A stretch of DNA of 64,000 bases from Burkholderia pseudomultivorans (GCF_001718415.1 NZ_CP013378.1:2542001-2606000), one strand, 5' to 3'. Positions 38,483 through 51,248 are shown, counted from the stretch's first letter. Notes: generated from the sequence alone by a model not told the origin. Program-made: numbers and translations.

Positions 38483-38543
38483 GCCGCGATTAGGCGGTGT
38501 TTCCGGTTCGCCGGAAATGCGCTTAATCGCGGTGATTTTTTTT
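38483..38543 (+). terminator. Large Rho-independent terminator after carB
   Basis: Outer stem CCGCGATTA / TAATCGCGG and perfect inner stem TTTCCGG-TTCG-CCGGAAA with a UUCG tetraloop, followed by eight T. It separates carB from greA, which therefore needs its own promoter, possibly inside this 118-base gap. Confidence 0.9.
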
Positions 38544-38571
38544 ATAGCCGTTTTTAGCGATTGAGCCGTTT

Positions 38572-39048
38572 ATGAGCACCATTCCGTTGACAAAGCGTGG
38601 CGCAGAGCAACTGCGCGATGAATTGCAGCGCCTCAAGTCCGTCGAGCGGCCGGCCGTGATCAACGCGATCGCGGAGGCCCGCGCACAGGGCGATCTGTCC
38701 GAAAACGCCGAATACGACGCTGCGAAGGAAAAGCAGGGCTTTATCGAGGGCCGCATCGCGGAACTCGAATCGAAGCTGTCCGCTGCGCAGATCATCGATC
38801 CGACCGTCCTCGATGCGGACGGCCGCGTGGTGTTCGCCGCGACGGTCGAGCTCGAGGATCTCGAGTCGGGCGACACCGTCAAGTACCAGATCGTCGGCGA
38901 CGACGAAGCCGATATCGACCACGGCCTGATCTCGGTCAGCTCGCCGATCGCGCGCGCGCTGATCGGCAAGTCCGAGGGCGACGTCGCGGCCGTGCAGGCG
39001 CCGAGCGGCGTGCGCGAGTACGAAATCATTTCCGTCAGCTACATCTGA
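38572..39048 (+). CDS. greA: Transcription elongation factor GreA
   Basis: Rescues backtracked RNA polymerase by stimulating cleavage of the nascent RNA. It has 158 residues, the standard length. The N-terminal coiled coil carries the acidic tip [15 protein letters not shown]; the C-terminal FKBP-like domain includes [19 protein letters not shown] and [14 protein letters not shown]. The next gene starts 14 bases downstream. Confidence 0.97.
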   Translation: MSTIPLTKRGAEQLRDELQRLKSVERPAVINAIAEARAQGDLSENAEYDAAKEKQGFIEGRIAELESKLSAAQIIDPTVLDADGRVVFAATVELEDLESGDTVKYQIVGDDEADIDHGLISVSSPIARALIGKSEGDVAAVQAPSGVREYEIISVSYI

Positions 39049-39062
39049 AGCGGAGCGACGCA

Positions 39063-39521
39063 ATGCCGCATCGCGTGTTCCGCCTGCTGTCGACCGTCTG
39101 GGTCGGCAGCCTGCTGACGATCGGGTATGCGGTCGCACCCGTGCTGTTCAAGACGCTCGAGCGGATGACGGCCGGTTCGGTTGCGGCCCAGCTGTTCCGC
39201 ATCGAGGCGATCGTCGGCGTCGTGTGCGGCGTGCTGCTGCTCGCGCTGTCGAACCAGCAGGTGCGGCGCGGCGGCGACGAGTATCGCCGCGTGCGCTGGG
39301 TCGTCGCGGCGATGGTCGTCTGCGTGCTGATCGGCTATTTCGCGCTGCAGCCGTTCATGAACGCGCTGCGGGTGGCCGCGATGGAAGCGGGCACCGATAT
39401 CGCGAACTCGCCGTATGCGAGCCGCTTCGGGATGCTGCACGGCGTCTCGAGCCTGTTCTACCTGGTCGAGAGCGTGCTGGGGCTGATGCTGATCTGGCGT
39501 CTGCCGGCGCGCGACGCGTAA
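39063..39521 (+). CDS. DUF4149 domain membrane protein
   Basis: Small inner-membrane protein of 152 residues with four hydrophobic segments: VFRLLSTVWVGSLLTIGYAV, AIVGVVCGVLLLALS, VVAAMVVCVLIGYFALQP and GVSSLFYLVESVLGLMLIW. The pattern, including VAPVLFKTL and the FGMLHGVSSLFYLVE segment, fits DUF4149. Function is unknown. It is 14 bases after greA and probably co-transcribed with it, the usual position in Burkholderia. It ends convergent with yhbY. Confidence 0.8.
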   Translation: MPHRVFRLLSTVWVGSLLTIGYAVAPVLFKTLERMTAGSVAAQLFRIEAIVGVVCGVLLLALSNQQVRRGGDEYRRVRWVVAAMVVCVLIGYFALQPFMNALRVAAMEAGTDIANSPYASRFGMLHGVSSLFYLVESVLGLMLIWRLPARDA

Positions 39522-39600
39522 GCGTCTCGACGCCGCGCGGGCCGGCTGGCGCCGGGCCCGCGACGGGCAGGGCGGCACGGAAGGCCCGTGCCGTTCGCGA

Positions 39601-40128
39601 TCACTTGTCCTGGAACGGGCGCTTCGCGCTGGCCTGGCGCTTTTTCGCGCGCTTCACGTTGCCGCCTGCCGTCACGCGCTCGTTGCCGCGCACGACGACC
39701 TTGGTCGGCTTCGGGCGGCGCACCGGGCTCGCGTTCGGCGACACCTTGACGACCTTGACGGTGCGCGGTGCGCGGCCTTTCTTGTCGTCGGCGGCTTCGG
39801 CCGCGCTCGGCAGCGCGCCGGCACGGCGGCCGCGGGCCGGGGTCGCCACGGCGGCCTCGGGCTTCCAGATCACGAGCAGCTTGCCGATGTGCTGGATCGG
39901 TGCGGCGCCCAGGCGGTCGCAGATCTCGTCGTAGATCGCGATGCGCGTGTCGCGCTCGTCGCCGAACACGCGGATCTTGATCAGCTGGTGCGCGTCGAGG
40001 TGCACCTTGATTTCCTTCAGCACGGCGTCGGTCAGCCCTTCGGCGCCGATCAGCACGACGGGCTTGAGCGCATGGGCCTGGGAGCGCAGCGCGGAGCGCT
40101 CGGCGGGGGAAAGCGAAAGGGCGGGCAT
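39601..40128 (-). CDS. yhbY: YhbY/CRS1 family RNA-binding protein with basic tail
   Basis: RNA-binding protein of 175 residues associated with ribosome (50S) assembly. The CRM domain covers residues about 5-95 with the classical GxxG loop in [20 protein letters not shown] and [17 protein letters not shown] long basic tail (about residues 95-175) rich in Lys, Arg, Ala and Val ([24 protein letters not shown]) is much longer than in the Escherichia coli protein of about 97 residues. It is divergent from rlmE, the conserved yhbY-rlmE-ftsH arrangement. No clear ribosome site precedes the ATG at 40128. Confidence 0.88.
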   Translation of the reverse strand: MPALSLSPAERSALRSQAHALKPVVLIGAEGLTDAVLKEIKVHLDAHQLIKIRVFGDERDTRIAIYDEICDRLGAAPIQHIGKLLVIWKPEAAVATPARGRRAGALPSAAEAADDKKGRAPRTVKVVKVSPNASPVRRPKPTKVVVRGNERVTAGGNVKRAKKRQASAKRPFQDK

Positions 40129-40322
40129 GGAAATGTCGAAATCTAAATAAGGGCGCGTTGCACGAAAAGCGCAGGCGGAGCAGTTACCGCATCAGCCGCG
40201 CGCCGAAACCACGTAAAATCGCGGCTTGGGCCCGAAACGGGGCCGCAGCCGCGCGAAGAAGACGCGTATTATCCGCCAAAAGCGCGGCTTCACGAAGCAA
40301 ATGGCAGCAATCTCTCTCTCGA

Positions 40323-40985
40323 ATGGCAAAAAACCGCTTTAACCAGCACTGGCTGCACGATCACATCAACGACCCGTACGTCAAAATGGCGCAGCGGGAG
40401 GGCTATCGCGCGCGCGCCGCGTACAAGCTGAAGGAAATCGACGAGCAGGACAAGCTGATCCGTCCGGGCCAGGTGATCGTCGACCTCGGCGCCGCGCCGG
40501 GCAGCTGGAGCCAGTATGCCCGCAACAAGCTCGCGCAGGGCAAGAAGCGCGACGCGGTGCGCGAAGGCGGGATCGACGGCACGATCGTCGCGCTCGACAT
40601 GCTGCCGATGGAGCCGATCGCCGACGTGCACTTCATCCAGGGCGACTTCCGCGAGGACGAGGTGCTGCATCAGCTCGAGGACGTGCTCGAAGGCCGCCCG
40701 GTAGACCTTGTTATTTCCGACATGGCCCCCAACCTGTCGGGCGTGGCGTCGGCGGATGCGGCGCGCATCGAGCACGTGTGCGATCTGGCGCTCGAATTCG
40801 CGCAGAATCATCTGAAGCCGGACGGCGCGCTGCTCGTGAAGTGCTTTCACGGCAGCGGCTACAGCCAGATCGTCGAGAAGTTCAAGCAGCAGTTTAAGGT
40901 CGTCGCACCACGCAAGCCCAAGGCGTCCCGCGACAAATCGTCCGAAACGTTCATTTTGGGTCGGCATCTGAAGCATCCGCAGTAA
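40323..40985 (+). CDS. rlmE: 23S rRNA (uridine-2'-O-) methyltransferase RlmE (FtsJ/RrmJ)
   Basis: Methylates the 2'-OH of U2552 (Escherichia coli numbering) in 23S rRNA on the assembled 50S subunit. It has 220 residues. The SAM motif [14 protein letters not shown] and the K-D-K-E active site are represented by [35 protein letters not shown] and the late SSETFILG. The ATG at 40323 was chosen by family match. ftsH follows after 166 bases. Confidence 0.95.
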   Translation: MAKNRFNQHWLHDHINDPYVKMAQREGYRARAAYKLKEIDEQDKLIRPGQVIVDLGAAPGSWSQYARNKLAQGKKRDAVREGGIDGTIVALDMLPMEPIADVHFIQGDFREDEVLHQLEDVLEGRPVDLVISDMAPNLSGVASADAARIEHVCDLALEFAQNHLKPDGALLVKCFHGSGYSQIVEKFKQQFKVVAPRKPKASRDKSSETFILGRHLKHPQ

Positions 40986-41151
40986 CGCGGAGCACGGAGC
41001 CGCAAACGGGCTCCGGCCCTTGCCAGACAAGCGAATCGCTATCGCGACGGTTGTCAATGCTTATGGCGGGGGTGGTCGGACTGGATTAGAATGACCGAGG
41101 AGCGCCGCAAGGAAAATGTAGGCGCTCGTCTACGAGTGAAGGAGTGGTGCT

Positions 41152-43047
<1,896 letters not shown>

Positions 43048-43123
43048 ACTCCGCTTTAGTTCCGTTCACGGGCTGGTGTGACTCCACACCGGCCCGTTTT
43101 GCATTCATCCAAGCCTGCCGCTC

Positions 43124-44017
43124 GTGTCCGATTTCACCGTTTTCCCGCCTGTTCCCGCGCTGCTGCGATGCGGCCGTTTCACGCTGACGTTCGAACGCCC
43201 GCTCGTGATGGGCATCCTCAACGCGACGCCCGACTCGTTCTCCGACGGCGGTCGCTTTCTCGCGCGCGACGACGCGCTGCGACAGGCCGAGCGGATGATC
43301 GCCGAAGGCGCCGACATCCTCGACATCGGCGGCGAATCGACGCGCCCGGGCGCACCACCGGTGCCGCTCGACGAGGAGCTTGCGCGCGTGATCCCGCTCG
43401 TCGAGGCGCTGCGGCCGCTGAACGTGCCGCTGTCGATCGATACCTACAAGCCGGCCGTGATGCGTGCGTCGCTCGCCGCCGGCGCCGATCTGATCAACGA
43501 CATCTGGGGGTTCCGGCAGCCGGGCGCGATCGACGCGGTGCGCGACGGCGACAGCGGGCTGTGCGCGATGCACATGCTCGGCGAGCCGCAGACGATGCAG
43601 GTCGGCGAACCGGATTACGGCGACGTCGTGACCGACGTGCGCGAGTTTCTGGCGGCGCGCGCGCAGGCGCTGCGCGACGCGGGCGTCGCGCCGGAGCGGA
43701 TCTGCGTGGACCCCGGTTTCGGCTTCGGCAAGGCCGTGATCGACGACAACTATGCGCTGCTGGCCGCGCTGCCCGACACGGCGCCCGCGCGGCCCGACGG
43801 GCGCGCGTATCCGATCCTCGCGGGCATGTCGCGCAAGTCGATGCTCGGTGCGGTGATCGGCGGCAAGCCGCCGATGGAGCGCGTCGCGGCGAGCGTCGCG
43901 GCCGCGTTGTGCGCGGTCGGGCGCGGCGCCGCGATCGTGCGCGTGCACGACGTCGCGGCGACGGTCGATGCGCTGAAAGTATGGAAGGCCGTGCGCGACG
44001 CCGCGCGGCAACGGTAA
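43124..44017 (+). CDS. folP: Dihydropteroate synthase
   Basis: Condenses p-aminobenzoate with dihydropterin pyrophosphate in folate synthesis and is the sulfonamide target. It has 297 residues in a TIM barrel. Motifs: [64 protein letters not shown] ([15 protein letters not shown]) and the C-terminal [16 protein letters not shown]. The start is GTG at 43124. It lies between ftsH and glmM, 28 bases before the latter, the widespread ftsH-folP-glmM order. Confidence 0.96.
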   Translation: MSDFTVFPPVPALLRCGRFTLTFERPLVMGILNATPDSFSDGGRFLARDDALRQAERMIAEGADILDIGGESTRPGAPPVPLDEELARVIPLVEALRPLNVPLSIDTYKPAVMRASLAAGADLINDIWGFRQPGAIDAVRDGDSGLCAMHMLGEPQTMQVGEPDYGDVVTDVREFLAARAQALRDAGVAPERICVDPGFGFGKAVIDDNYALLAALPDTAPARPDGRAYPILAGMSRKSMLGAVIGGKPPMERVAASVAAALCAVGRGAAIVRVHDVAATVDALKVWKAVRDAARQR

Positions 44018-44045
44018 GTCAGAAGACGAAGGAGGAAGAATCACC

Positions 44046-45401
44046 ATGGGACGTCGATATTTCGGCACGGACGGCATTCGCGGCACGGTGGGCGAGGCCC
44101 CGATCACGCCCGATTTCGTGTTGCGTCTCGGTTATGCAGCCGGCAAGGTGCTGGCCGGTGCGGCGGAGGTTGCGACCGGCGCGCGGCCGACCGTGCTGAT
44201 CGGCAAGGACACGCGCGTGTCGGGCTACATGCTCGAGGCCGCGCTCGAGGCCGGTTTCTCGGCGGCGGGCGTCGACGTGATGCTGGCCGGCCCGATGCCG
44301 ACGCCGGGCGTCGCGTACCTGACGCGCGCGCTGCGCCTGTCGGCCGGCGTCGTGATCAGCGCATCGCATAACCCGTATCAGGACAACGGCATCAAGTTCT
44401 TCTCGGCGGACGGCAACAAGCTGCCGGACGACACCGAGGCCGAGATCGAAGCGTGGCTCGACAAGCCGCTCGAATGCGCGCCGTCGGACCGGCTCGGCAA
44501 GGCGCGCCGCCTCGACGATGCGGCCGGCCGCTACATCGAATTCTGCAAGAGCACGTTCCCGGCCACCTTTGACCTGCGCGGGCTGAAGCTGGTGGTCGAC
44601 TGCGCACACGGCGCCGCATACCAGGTCGCGCCGCACGTGTTCCACGAGCTCGGCGCGGAGGTGATGCCGATCGGCGTCGCGCCGAACGGCTTCAACATCA
44701 ACGACGGCGTCGGCGCCACCGCGCCCGATGCGCTGGTGCGCGCGGTGCGCGCGAACCATGCCGACCTCGGCATCGCGCTCGACGGCGACGCGGACCGCCT
44801 GCAGCTCGTCGACGCGACGGGCCGGCTGTACAACGGCGACGAGCTGCTGTACGTGCTCGTCAAGGACCGCATCGCGACCGACGGCAAGGTCGAAGGCGCG
44901 GTCGGCACGCTGATGACCAACCTCGCGGTCGAGGTTGCGCTGCAGCGCGCCGGCGTGAAGTTCGTCCGCGCGGCGGTCGGCGATCGCTACGTGCTCGAAC
45001 AGTTGCGCGAGCACGGCTGGCAGCTCGGCGCGGAGGGCTCGGGCCATATCCTGTCGCTCGACCGGCATTCGACCGGCGACGGCATCGTGTCCGCGCTGCT
45101 CGTGCTGGCTGCGCTCAAGCGCAGCGGCAAGACGCTCGCGCAGATGCTCGACGGCGTGACGCTGTTCCCGCAGAAGCTGATCAACGTGCGGATGAAGCCG
45201 GACGCCGACTGGAAGGGCAGTGCGTCGATCCGCGCGGCGATCGACGCGGCCGAGGCGGCGCTGGCCGACAGCGGGCGCGTGCTGATCCGCGCGTCGGGCA
45301 CCGAGCCCGTGTTGCGCGTGATGGTCGAGGCGCAGCACGCGGCCGATGCGAGCCGCCACGCGGAGGCGATCGCCGAAGCCGTGCGCGCGGCGACCGCCTG
45401 A
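44046..45401 (+). CDS. glmM: Phosphoglucosamine mutase
   Basis: Interconverts glucosamine-6-phosphate and glucosamine-1-phosphate for UDP-GlcNAc, peptidoglycan and LPS synthesis. It has 451 residues: N-terminal [13 protein letters not shown], the phosphoserine loop [14 protein letters not shown] with Ser107, the metal loop [13 protein letters not shown], the sugar loop GSGHIL, and the phosphate-binding [15 protein letters not shown] near the C-terminus. AAGGAGG precedes the ATG. A strong terminator follows. Confidence 0.97.
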   Translation: MGRRYFGTDGIRGTVGEAPITPDFVLRLGYAAGKVLAGAAEVATGARPTVLIGKDTRVSGYMLEAALEAGFSAAGVDVMLAGPMPTPGVAYLTRALRLSAGVVISASHNPYQDNGIKFFSADGNKLPDDTEAEIEAWLDKPLECAPSDRLGKARRLDDAAGRYIEFCKSTFPATFDLRGLKLVVDCAHGAAYQVAPHVFHELGAEVMPIGVAPNGFNINDGVGATAPDALVRAVRANHADLGIALDGDADRLQLVDATGRLYNGDELLYVLVKDRIATDGKVEGAVGTLMTNLAVEVALQRAGVKFVRAAVGDRYVLEQLREHGWQLGAEGSGHILSLDRHSTGDGIVSALLVLAALKRSGKTLAQMLDGVTLFPQKLINVRMKPDADWKGSASIRAAIDAAEAALADSGRVLIRASGTEPVLRVMVEAQHAADASRHAEAIAEAVRAATA

Positions 45402-45464
45402 GCGCGGCGGCACCGTGACGCGCGGGTTGCGCGTCGAGGGTGCTGCCGATCGGTGCATCCAGAG

Positions 45465-45490
45465 AAGCGGCGCCCGAGGGCGCCGCTTTT
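45465..45490 (+). terminator. Rho-independent terminator after glmM
   Basis: Perfect stem AAGCGGCGCCC-GAG-GGCGCCGCTT followed by TTTT. It ends the ftsH-folP-glmM transcript and insulates the pst operon. Confidence 0.9.
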
Positions 45491-45763
45491 CATGTGCCAG
45501 AATCATGAGCGCCGGGGGCGGGCGCGTCGCGGTTTCGCAGCGGCGCCGCGCGCGGCGGCGGCAGGCTGGCTGCGCGCTCGTTTCCGACCCCGGTTACGCC
45601 TGCTCGCACGGGGCGGCGCAGCAATGTCTCGCCGATGTCCGGTGCGACGCGGCGGCGCCCGCGCCTGCAATCTTGCGCCGCTTCCTGCCTTCACGGATCG
45701 GCAATTTTTGCCGCCTCGCGCAGCACGATACTGCCTCCCCGTACGCCGCTATACCCTTTCAAC

Positions 45764-45829
45764 CAGTCATGTTACTGTCACGCCAGTTTCATCGATTGTC
45801 ACATTACCGTCATGAGCAGCCCCTAACCT
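45764..45829 (+). promoter_or_regulatory. PhoB-dependent promoter of the pst operon (five Pho half-sites)
   Basis: Tandem seven-base half-sites related to CTGTCAT: CAGTCAT (45764), CTGTCAC (45775), GTTTCAT (45786), TTGTCAC (45796) and CCGTCAT (45807), spaced 11, 11, 10 and 11 bases. Exactly 10 bases after the last comes the -10 box TAACCT (45824-45829), the arrangement of PhoB-activated promoters that lack a -35. The pstS ATG follows 40 bases later. The rest of the 45402-45869 gap holds only the glmM terminator. Confidence 0.9.
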
Positions 45830-45869
45830 TCGCGGTGCCGTAGTCATCCGCTCACACACTGGAGGTCTC

Positions 45870-46901
45870 ATGAAATTGATGCAAACCGCGATTGCCGGCC
45901 TGGCTGGCGCGCTTTTCGCCGTTGCCGCGCACGCTGCCGACATCACGGGGGCAGGCAGCACGTTCGCAATGCCGATCTACACGAAATGGGCTGCCGACTA
46001 CCAGCAGTCCGGCGGCGCGAAGATCAACTACCAGGGTATCGGCTCGTCGGGCGGCCTGAAGCAGATCATCGCGAAGACGGTCGATTTTGCCGGTTCGGAC
46101 GCGCCGCTGAAGGACGACGAACTCGCGAAGGAAGGCCTGTTCCAGTTCCCGACGGTGGTCGGCGGCGTGGTGCCGGTCGTCAACGTGCCGGGTGTGAAGG
46201 CCGGCGAACTGACGCTGTCGGGCCCGGTGCTCGGCGACATCTACCTCGGCAAGATCAAGAAGTGGAACGACCCGGCGATCGCCGCGCTGAACCCGAAGGT
46301 CAAGCTGCCGGATACGGACATCGCCGTGGTGCGCCGCGCTGACGGTTCGGGCACCAGCTTCATCTGGACGAACTACCTGTCGAAGGTCAACGGCGAGTGG
46401 AAGTCGAAGATCGGCGAAGGCACGACGGTCAACTGGCCGACGGGCACGGGCGGCAAGGGCAACGATGGCGTCGCGGCCTTCGTGCAGCGCCTGCCGGGCG
46501 CGATCGGCTACGTCGAGTGGGCGTACGCGAAGAAGAACAACATGGTCTACACGGCCCTGAAGAACTCGTCGGGCGCCGTCGTCGAGCCGAAGACCGAAAC
46601 GTTCAAGGCCGCAGCCGCCAGCGCGAACTGGTCGAAGTCGTTCTACCAGATCCTGACGGACGAGCCGGGCAAGGACGCATGGCCGGTCGTCGGTGCGACG
46701 TTCGTGCTGCTGCACGCGAAGCAGGACAAGCCGGCGCAGGGCACGGAAACGCTGAAGTTCTTCGACTGGGCGTTCAAGAACGGCGAGAAGGCGGCCGACA
46801 GCCTCGACTACATCTCGCTGCCGTCGGCAGTCACGGCCGAGATCCGCAAGCAGTGGAAGACGAAGGTGACGGACGCATCGGGCAAGCCGATCGCCGAGTA
46901 A
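45870..46901 (+). CDS. pstS: Phosphate ABC transporter periplasmic binding protein PstS
   Basis: Captures inorganic phosphate in the periplasm for the PstCAB importer. It has 343 residues with a signal peptide (residues 1-22, ending AAHA-AD). The mature start [17 protein letters not shown] is the PstS signature. Phosphate-binding motifs include [27 protein letters not shown] and [14 protein letters not shown]. The ATG at 45870 follows GGAGG. First gene of the pst-pho operon, under the PhoB promoter at 45764-45829. Confidence 0.97.
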   Translation: MKLMQTAIAGLAGALFAVAAHAADITGAGSTFAMPIYTKWAADYQQSGGAKINYQGIGSSGGLKQIIAKTVDFAGSDAPLKDDELAKEGLFQFPTVVGGVVPVVNVPGVKAGELTLSGPVLGDIYLGKIKKWNDPAIAALNPKVKLPDTDIAVVRRADGSGTSFIWTNYLSKVNGEWKSKIGEGTTVNWPTGTGGKGNDGVAAFVQRLPGAIGYVEWAYAKKNNMVYTALKNSSGAVVEPKTETFKAAAASANWSKSFYQILTDEPGKDAWPVVGATFVLLHAKQDKPAQGTETLKFFDWAFKNGEKAADSLDYISLPSAVTAEIRKQWKTKVTDASGKPIAE

Positions 46902-46917
46902 GCTTTGCAGCGGTTCG

Positions 46918-46942
46918 CTGCCCGGCCGTACCGGCCGGGCAG
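46918..46942 (+). other. Intercistronic pstS-pstC hairpin
   Basis: Perfect 11-bp stem CTGCCCGGCCG / CGGCCGGGCAG with a TAC loop, 16 bases after the pstS stop, without a T-run. It probably protects the 3' end of a processed, abundant pstS message, or partly terminates, so that PstS is made in excess over PstCAB (inference). Confidence 0.6.
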
Positions 46943-46995
46943 TGTGTGCGGTAAGGCCGGGCGTTACGGCGCCCGGCGATCAAAAGCAGGCACCC

Positions 46996-47982
46996 ATGTC
47001 TGATATTTCATACGTGTCTTCCCGGTCCGCCGACGGTGCGTCGCAACGCGCACCCGGCCGTCTCGGCGACATCCTGTTCGGCGGCCTTGCACGGCTCGCC
47101 GCCATCGTGACCCTGCTGCTGCTCGGCGGGATCATCGTTTCCCTGATCATCGCGTCGATGCCGACCATCCAGAAGTTCGGCCTCGGCTTTCTGTGGCAAT
47201 CCGAGTGGGATCCCAACTCGGACGTCTACGGCGCGCTCGTGCCGATCTACGGCACGCTCGTGACGTCGGTCATCGCGCTCGTCATCGCGGTGCCGGTCAG
47301 CTTCGGCATCGCGCTGTTCCTGACCGAACTGTCGCCCGTGTGGCTGCGCCGCCCGCTCGGCATCGCGATCGAACTGCTCGCTGCGATTCCGTCGATCGTG
47401 TACGGCATGTGGGGGCTGCTGGTGTTCGCGCCGATCTTCGCCGAATACTTCCAGAAGCCGCTCGGCCGCCTGTTCGAGAACGTATGGATTCTCGGCCCGC
47501 TGACCGCCGGCCCGCCGATCGGCATCGGCATTCTGGCCGCCGGCGTGATTCTCGCGATCATGATCATCCCGTACATCGCGTCGGTGATGCGCGACGTGTT
47601 CGAAGTCACGCCGGTGCTGCTGAAGGAGTCGGCGTACCGGATCGGCTGCACGACCTGGGAAGTGATGTGGAAGGTCGTGCTGCCCTACACGAAGACCGGC
47701 GTGATCGGCGGCGTGATGCTCGGCCTCGGCCGCGCGCTCGGCGAAACGATGGCCGTGACCTTCGTGATCGGCAACACGAACCTGCTCGACAGCGTGTCGC
47801 TGTTCGCGCCGGGCAACAGCATCACGTCGGCGCTCGCGAACGAATTCGCGGAAGCGCAGCCGGGCCTGCACACGTCCGCGCTGATGGAGCTGGGCCTGAT
47901 CCTGTTCGTGATCACCTTCATCGTGCTGGCCATCTCCAAACTGCTGCTGCTGCGTCTCGAGAAGGGAGAGGGCAAGAAATGA
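46996..47982 (+). CDS. pstC: Phosphate ABC transporter permease PstC
   Basis: Inner-membrane permease of the high-affinity phosphate importer, 328 residues with six predicted helices. Hallmarks: [20 protein letters not shown] after the first helix, [18 protein letters not shown], the EAA-like cytoplasmic loop [20 protein letters not shown] and [16 protein letters not shown]. The ATG at 46996 matches the family N-terminus. It overlaps pstA by 4 bases (ATGA). Confidence 0.96.
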   Translation: MSDISYVSSRSADGASQRAPGRLGDILFGGLARLAAIVTLLLLGGIIVSLIIASMPTIQKFGLGFLWQSEWDPNSDVYGALVPIYGTLVTSVIALVIAVPVSFGIALFLTELSPVWLRRPLGIAIELLAAIPSIVYGMWGLLVFAPIFAEYFQKPLGRLFENVWILGPLTAGPPIGIGILAAGVILAIMIIPYIASVMRDVFEVTPVLLKESAYRIGCTTWEVMWKVVLPYTKTGVIGGVMLGLGRALGETMAVTFVIGNTNLLDSVSLFAPGNSITSALANEFAEAQPGLHTSALMELGLILFVITFIVLAISKLLLLRLEKGEGKK

Positions 47983-48872
47983 GCGAGCCCATCATGAATT
48001 TTCCGGGGCCGGACGGCGCCGCGCTCGAAGCGATGCGCACGCGCCTGCAGCGCAAGCGCAAGGTGACCAACGCGATCGCACTGACCGCGTCGCTCGGCGC
48101 GATGGCCTTCGGCCTGCTGTGGCTCGTCTGGATCCTGTACACGACGCTGCACCTGGGCATCGGCGGCCTGTCGCTGCAGCTGTTCACGGAATCGACGCCG
48201 CCGCCGAACACCGAAGGCGGCGGTCTCGCCAACGCGATCGTCGGCAGCCTGCTGCTGTGCGGCTTCGGCACGCTGATCGGCACGCCAATCGGCATTCTCG
48301 CCGGCGTCTATCTCGCCGAATACGGCCAGAAGAACGTGCTCGCGAGCACGATCCGCTTCATCAACGACATCCTGCTGTCGGCGCCGTCGATCGTGGTAGG
48401 CCTGTTCGTGTATGCGCTGGTCGTCGCGAAGTCGGGCCGCTTCTCGGGCTGGGCCGGCGTCATCGCGCTCGCGCTGCTGCAGATCCCGATCGTGATCCGC
48501 ACGACCGAGAACATGCTGAAGCTGGTGCCGAACGCGCTGCGCGAAGCGGCGGTCGCGCTCGGCACGCCGAAGTGGCGGATGGTGCTGAAGATCACGCTGC
48601 GCGCGTCGCTCGGCGGGATCGTGACGGGCGTGCTGCTCGCGGTTGCGCGGATCGCCGGCGAAACGGCGCCGCTGCTGTTCACCGCGCTGTCGAATCAGTT
48701 CTTCTCGGCCGACATGAGCCAGCCGATGGCGAACCTGCCCGTCACGATCTTCAAGTTCGCGATGAGCCCGTTCGCGGAATGGCAGTCGCTCGCATGGGCG
48801 GGCGTGTTCCTGATCACGCTCGGGGTGCTCGGACTCAACATCCTGGCGCGTACGATCTTCTCGAAAAAGTAA
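47979..48872 (+). CDS. pstA: Phosphate ABC transporter permease PstA
   Basis: Second permease of the phosphate importer, 297 residues. It shows [37 protein letters not shown], the EAA loop [20 protein letters not shown] and [15 protein letters not shown], all typical of PstA. It starts within the pstC stop and is followed by pstB after 15 bases. Confidence 0.96.
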   Translation: MSEPIMNFPGPDGAALEAMRTRLQRKRKVTNAIALTASLGAMAFGLLWLVWILYTTLHLGIGGLSLQLFTESTPPPNTEGGGLANAIVGSLLLCGFGTLIGTPIGILAGVYLAEYGQKNVLASTIRFINDILLSAPSIVVGLFVYALVVAKSGRFSGWAGVIALALLQIPIVIRTTENMLKLVPNALREAAVALGTPKWRMVLKITLRASLGGIVTGVLLAVARIAGETAPLLFTALSNQFFSADMSQPMANLPVTIFKFAMSPFAEWQSLAWAGVFLITLGVLGLNILARTIFSKK

Positions 48873-48887
48873 CGGCGGAGCAATCCG

Positions 48888-49736
48888 ATGAATATGGCAG
48901 AAAGCCACCTGAATCCAGTCGAGCGCGCTGCTGCGCCCGCCGGCTCGCACGATGCGGCGAACGGTCGCCCGCTTGCGCCGCTGAACGCGAAGATCGAGGT
49001 CAACAACCTCAACTTCTTCTACAACAAGTTCCATGCGCTGAAGAACATCAACCTGCGCATTCCGGACGGCAAGGTGACCGCGTTCATCGGCCCGTCGGGC
49101 TGCGGCAAGTCGACGCTGCTGCGCACGTTCAACAAGATGTTCGCGCTCTATCCGGAGCAGCGCGCCGAAGGCGAAATCCTGATGGACGGCGAGAACCTGC
49201 TGACGACCAAGCGCGACATCTCGCTACTGCGCGCGCGCATCGGCATGGTGTTCCAGAAGCCGACCCCGTTCCCGATGTCGATCTACGACAACATCGCGTT
49301 CGGCGTGAAGATGTTCGAGAAGTTGACGCGCTCGGAGATGGACGACCGCGTCGAATGGGCGTTGACCAAGGCGGCGCTGTGGAGCGAGGTGAAGGACAAG
49401 CTGGGCCAGAGCGGCTACGGCCTGTCGGGCGGCCAGCAGCAGCGTCTGTGCATCGCGCGCGGCATCGCGATCCGTCCCGAAGTGCTGCTGCTCGACGAGC
49501 CGTGCTCGGCGCTCGATCCGATCTCGACGGGCCGCATCGAGGAGCTGATCGCCGAGCTCAAGAGCGACTACACGGTCGTGATCGTCACGCACAACATGCA
49601 GCAGGCGGCGCGTTGCTCGGACTACACGGCCTATATGTACCTGGGCGAGCTGATCGAGTTCGGTGAGACCGAAAAGATCTTCATCAAGCCGGTGCGCAAG
49701 GAAACGGAAGACTACATCACCGGCCGCTTCGGCTGA
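48888..49736 (+). CDS. pstB: Phosphate ABC transporter ATP-binding protein PstB
   Basis: ATPase of the phosphate importer, 282 residues. Walker [10 protein letters not shown] (68-76), Q-loop around [17 protein letters not shown], signature [14 protein letters not shown], Walker [14 protein letters not shown] and the His switch [15 protein letters not shown] are intact. A second ATG two codons in (MAESH) is a possible start. It also takes part in signalling to PhoR through PhoU in other bacteria. Confidence 0.97.
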   Translation: MNMAESHLNPVERAAAPAGSHDAANGRPLAPLNAKIEVNNLNFFYNKFHALKNINLRIPDGKVTAFIGPSGCGKSTLLRTFNKMFALYPEQRAEGEILMDGENLLTTKRDISLLRARIGMVFQKPTPFPMSIYDNIAFGVKMFEKLTRSEMDDRVEWALTKAALWSEVKDKLGQSGYGLSGGQQQRLCIARGIAIRPEVLLLDEPCSALDPISTGRIEELIAELKSDYTVVIVTHNMQQAARCSDYTAYMYLGELIEFGETEKIFIKPVRKETEDYITGRFG

Positions 49737-49754
49737 TGACGGAGAACAACAGCC

Positions 49755-50459
49755 ATGTCGGATAAACATTTGTCGAGCCAGTTCGACGCCGATCTCAACG
49801 CGGTGTCGTCGAAGGTGCTGGAGATGGGCGGGCTCGTCGAGTCGCAGATCGTCGGCGCGATGCACGCGCTCAACGAATTCGACCGCGATGCGGCCGAACG
49901 CGTGATCGCGGCCGAGGAGACCCTGAACGCGATGGAAGTCGACATCGACCAGGAGTGCGGCAACATCATCGCGCTGAGGCAGCCCGCCGCGCGCGACCTG
50001 CGTCTTTTGATGTCGATTTCGAAAACGATTACGAACCTCGAGCGCGCCGGCGACGAAGCCGAGAAGATCGCCAAGCGCGTGCGCCGCCTCGTCGACGAAC
50101 CGGCCGCGCGTGCGGTCAACATCGCCGAGATCAAGGTGTCGGGCGAGATGGCGGTGACGATCCTGCGCCGCGCACTCGACGCGTTCGCGCGTCTCGATAC
50201 GGTGGCCGCCGCGCAGATCGTCAAGGACGACAAGGAGATCGACCAGGAATTCCGCGCGTTCGTGCGCAAGCTCGTGTCGTACATGCAGGAAGACCCGCGC
50301 ACGATCTCGGTCGGTCTCGAATACCTGTTCATCGCGAAGGCGATCGAACGGATCGGCGACCACGCGAAGAACATCGCCGAATTCATCATCTACATCGTGA
50401 AGGGCACCGACGTGCGGCACCAGCCGCGCGACTTGCTCGATCGCGAAGCCAACAGTTAA
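49755..50459 (+). CDS. phoU: Phosphate signalling regulator PhoU
   Basis: Peripheral protein of 234 residues made of two three-helix PhoU repeats. Each has the acidic metal-binding type motif: IDQECGNIIALRQPAARDLR in the first and FIAKAIERIGDHAKNIAEF in the second. In other bacteria it represses PhoR activity when phosphate is plentiful. It lies 18 bases after pstB in the same operon and 30 bases before phoB. Confidence 0.96.
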   Translation: MSDKHLSSQFDADLNAVSSKVLEMGGLVESQIVGAMHALNEFDRDAAERVIAAEETLNAMEVDIDQECGNIIALRQPAARDLRLLMSISKTITNLERAGDEAEKIAKRVRRLVDEPAARAVNIAEIKVSGEMAVTILRRALDAFARLDTVAAAQIVKDDKEIDQEFRAFVRKLVSYMQEDPRTISVGLEYLFIAKAIERIGDHAKNIAEFIIYIVKGTDVRHQPRDLLDREANS

Positions 50460-50489
50460 CGCGACTACGTCAGGAAGAAAGAGGTGCCG

Positions 50490-51191
50490 ATGCCCAGCAA
50501 CATTCTCGTCGTTGAAGATGAGCCCGCGATTTCCGAACTGATCTCGGTGAATCTCCAGCATGCCGGCCACTGCCCGATCCGCGCCTACAACGCGGAACAG
50601 GCGCAGAACCTGATCAGCGACGTGCTGCCCGATCTCGTGCTGCTCGACTGGATGCTGCCGGGCAAGTCCGGCATCGCGTTCGCGCGCGACCTGCGCAACA
50701 ACGAGCGGACCAAGCACATCCCGATCATCATGCTGACCGCACGCGGCGACGAGCAGGACAAGGTGCTCGGGCTCGAGATCGGCGCGGACGACTACGTGAC
50801 CAAGCCGTTCTCGCCGAAGGAGCTGATGGCGCGCATCAAGGCCGTGCTGCGCCGCCGCGCGCCGCAGCTGACCGAGGACGTCGTGTCGATCAACGGGCTG
50901 CGTCTCGACCCGGCCACGCACCGCGTCGCCGCGCATACGGACGGCAGCGAGATCAAGCTCGATCTCGGCCCGACCGAGTTCCGCCTGCTGCATTTCTTCA
51001 TGACGCATCCGGAGCGCGTGCACAGCCGCACGCAGCTGCTCGACCAGGTGTGGGGCGATCACGTGTTCGTCGAGGAGCGCACGGTCGACGTGCATATCAA
51101 ACGATTGCGCGCGGCCTTGAAACCGGCCGGCTGCGATGCGATGATCGAGACCGTGCGCGGCAGCGGCTATCGGCTCGCCAAGCACGCGTAA
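50490..51191 (+). CDS. phoB: Phosphate regulon response regulator PhoB
   Basis: Response regulator of 233 residues. The receiver domain has ILVVEDEPAI, phosphoacceptor Asp53 (VLLDWMLPGKSG) and TARGDEQDKVLGLEIGADDY. The OmpR-type winged helix at about 135-233 contains TEFRLLHFFM and WGDHVFVEERTVDVHIKRLR. The ATG at 50490 is preceded by AAAGAGG; the frame opens two codons earlier. It is the predicted binder of the Pho boxes at 45764, 54804 and 59772 in this window. Confidence 0.97.
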   Translation: MPSNILVVEDEPAISELISVNLQHAGHCPIRAYNAEQAQNLISDVLPDLVLLDWMLPGKSGIAFARDLRNNERTKHIPIIMLTARGDEQDKVLGLEIGADDYVTKPFSPKELMARIKAVLRRRAPQLTEDVVSINGLRLDPATHRVAAHTDGSEIKLDLGPTEFRLLHFFMTHPERVHSRTQLLDQVWGDHVFVEERTVDVHIKRLRAALKPAGCDAMIETVRGSGYRLAKHA

Positions 51192-51248
51192 CGCAGTCGG
51201 ACGTGCCGTGTGCCACGGCATGCCGTTCATTCTTTCGGACGCTGAATC

